From the NCBI GenBank assembly GCA_000964245.1, contig LANB01000001.1, positions 1,636,392 to 1,700,391 of the forward strand: DNA of 64,000 nucleotides. The letters run 5' to 3'. A program made the translations under genes and the position numbers. The notes beneath the pieces are model-generated. The model ran no database searches and was not told the DNA's origin. It saw nothing but the letters and a program-made list of their open reading frames with translations. Of the stretch, positions 63,429 to 64,000 are shown one piece after another (positions within the stretch are counted from its first letter, which is position 1; each line of letters begins with the position of its first letter). The stretch is from Cellvibrionaceae bacterium 1162T.S.0a.05. GTDB taxonomy: Bacteria > Pseudomonadota > Gammaproteobacteria > Pseudomonadales > Cellvibrionaceae.

Positions 63429-64000
63429 CTATTGAACCTGCGAAAACATCTCACAAAGCAGTTCAGCCCCTTCGAGAATGCGCAAGCTGTGTCGCTGGCT
63501 TAAATCTGCAGACAAAACCAGAAGTTGATTATTCTTAACAGCGCGTAGCTGTGGGTAGTGTTTCCAATCATCCAGCCAAACGGGGCGCTCATCCTTAACG
63601 CCGCTGGCGAGGATCACCTCGGGGTTGTAGGAAAAGATCGCTTCACGACTTACGACGGGCGCAATGGATTTTTCTTCAGCGAAAATATTCTTACCACCGC
63701 ACAAAGAAATCAAATTAGACGTGATATGTGTCCCATTCAGGGTTTGGAGCGGGTCATTCCAGATTTGATAAAACACTTCAAGCGGTTGTTCGCGCTTTTG
63801 TTTCTGTTCAAGTCGCTTGAGTTTGTTAAGAAAATCTTCAGCAAGCATGTCGGCTTCTTGTGAATGCCCGGTGAGTGTCCCGAGTGCTTTTAGTGAACGG
63901 GCAATGTCAGCAAGGGTACCAGGTTCGTCGATATAAACAGGGATTTTTAGTCGTTGTAACTGTTGCAATACCTTGCGTGAATTTCCGCTACCCCAAAAAA
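63429..64000 (-). CDS. btuF: BtuF-like ABC transporter substrate-binding protein, C-terminal part
   Basis: The frame stays open to the window edge, so the 5' end is outside. The visible ~190 residues include WGSGN at the edge (like the WRGGN of BtuF), IPVYIDEPGTLADIARSLKALG, and NLISLCGGKNIFAEE with SREAIFSYNPEVILAS, all typical of the helical-backbone cobalamin/siderophore-type binding family. Cobalamin is the best guess; the permease and ATPase would lie beyond 64000. I saw no B12 riboswitch in the visible part. Confidence 0.82.
   Translation of the reverse strand, partial: FWGSGNSRKVLQQLQRLKIPVYIDEPGTLADIARSLKALGTLTGHSQEADMLAEDFLNKLKRLEQKQKREQPLEVFYQIWNDPLQTLNGTHITSNLISLCGGKNIFAEEKSIAPVVSREAIFSYNPEVILASGVKDERPVWLDDWKHYPQLRAVKNNQLLVLSADLSQRHSLRILEGAELLCEMFSQVQ

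Overview
The window looks like chromosomal DNA from a gammaproteobacterium close to Pseudomonas and the Cellvibrionaceae (Cellvibrio, Saccharophagus, Teredinibacter). I infer this from three things: a GH43 xylosidase/arabinosidase, a secreted lipoprotein with a very long polyserine linker (a habit of plant-polysaccharide-degrading Cellvibrionaceae), and gene orders that match, from memory, the origin-flanking parts of Pseudomonas chromosomes. I saw no tRNA, rRNA, insertion sequence, prophage or CRISPR array. Coding density is high.

Left part (1-25.5 kb), mostly housekeeping. It starts with the 3' end of a GH43 gene and an exported methyltransferase. Next comes a leftward block plsC-gmhB-glyS-glyQ. 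A rightward pair follows (Rid-family protein and a lipid A-type acyltransferase), then an orphan periplasmic binding protein. The leftward block def-fmt-rsmB-trkA-trkH handles formylation of initiator tRNA, deformylation, 16S rRNA methylation and K+ uptake. The rightward block is LysM protein, dprA, purE, tsaC, hemF, aroE and a retropepsin-like protein. After it lie a membrane protein, a gamma-carbonic anhydrase, a YheV zinc ribbon, an unknown protein and a MATE exporter.

Middle part (25.6-40.7 kb), respiration. A complete aa3-type cytochrome c oxidase set is present: coxB with fused cytochrome c, ctaD, ctaG, ctaE, a DUF2909 protein, SURF1, a Sco-like protein, ctaA, ctaB and SCO1. It is split by an inverted napEDABC operon (periplasmic nitrate reductase) and an unrecognised 325-residue protein. 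A near-perfect FNR/ANR site lies between napE and ctaA. An exported metallo-beta-lactamase-fold hydrolase closes the region.

Accessory part (41-48.9 kb). It holds a 1032-residue polyserine lipoprotein with duplicated Ig-like/PKD/DUF285 modules, a regulator that fuses a SARP-like N-terminus to an alpha/beta hydrolase, and a divergent 7TMR-DISM histidine kinase with its LuxR-type response regulator. A perfect 8+8 bp dyad lies in the divergent promoter.

Right part (48.9-64 kb). The zinc regulon znuB-znuC-zur diverges from znuA across a clear Zur box. Next are a small exported protein with repeated GTAACACTT motifs upstream, polA, a probable small RNA in the Spot 42/ErsA position, engB, cytochrome c4, a DsbA with a lipobox, a diguanylate cyclase, a phosphopantetheinyl transferase, an exported protein of unknown function, a pentapeptide-repeat/class III nucleotide cyclase fusion, and the 3' end of a BtuF-like gene. 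The most unusual candidates are the sRNA locus, the pentapeptide-cyclase, the hydrolase-fused regulator with its dyad, the orphan gene by nap, and the GTAACACTT operator array.
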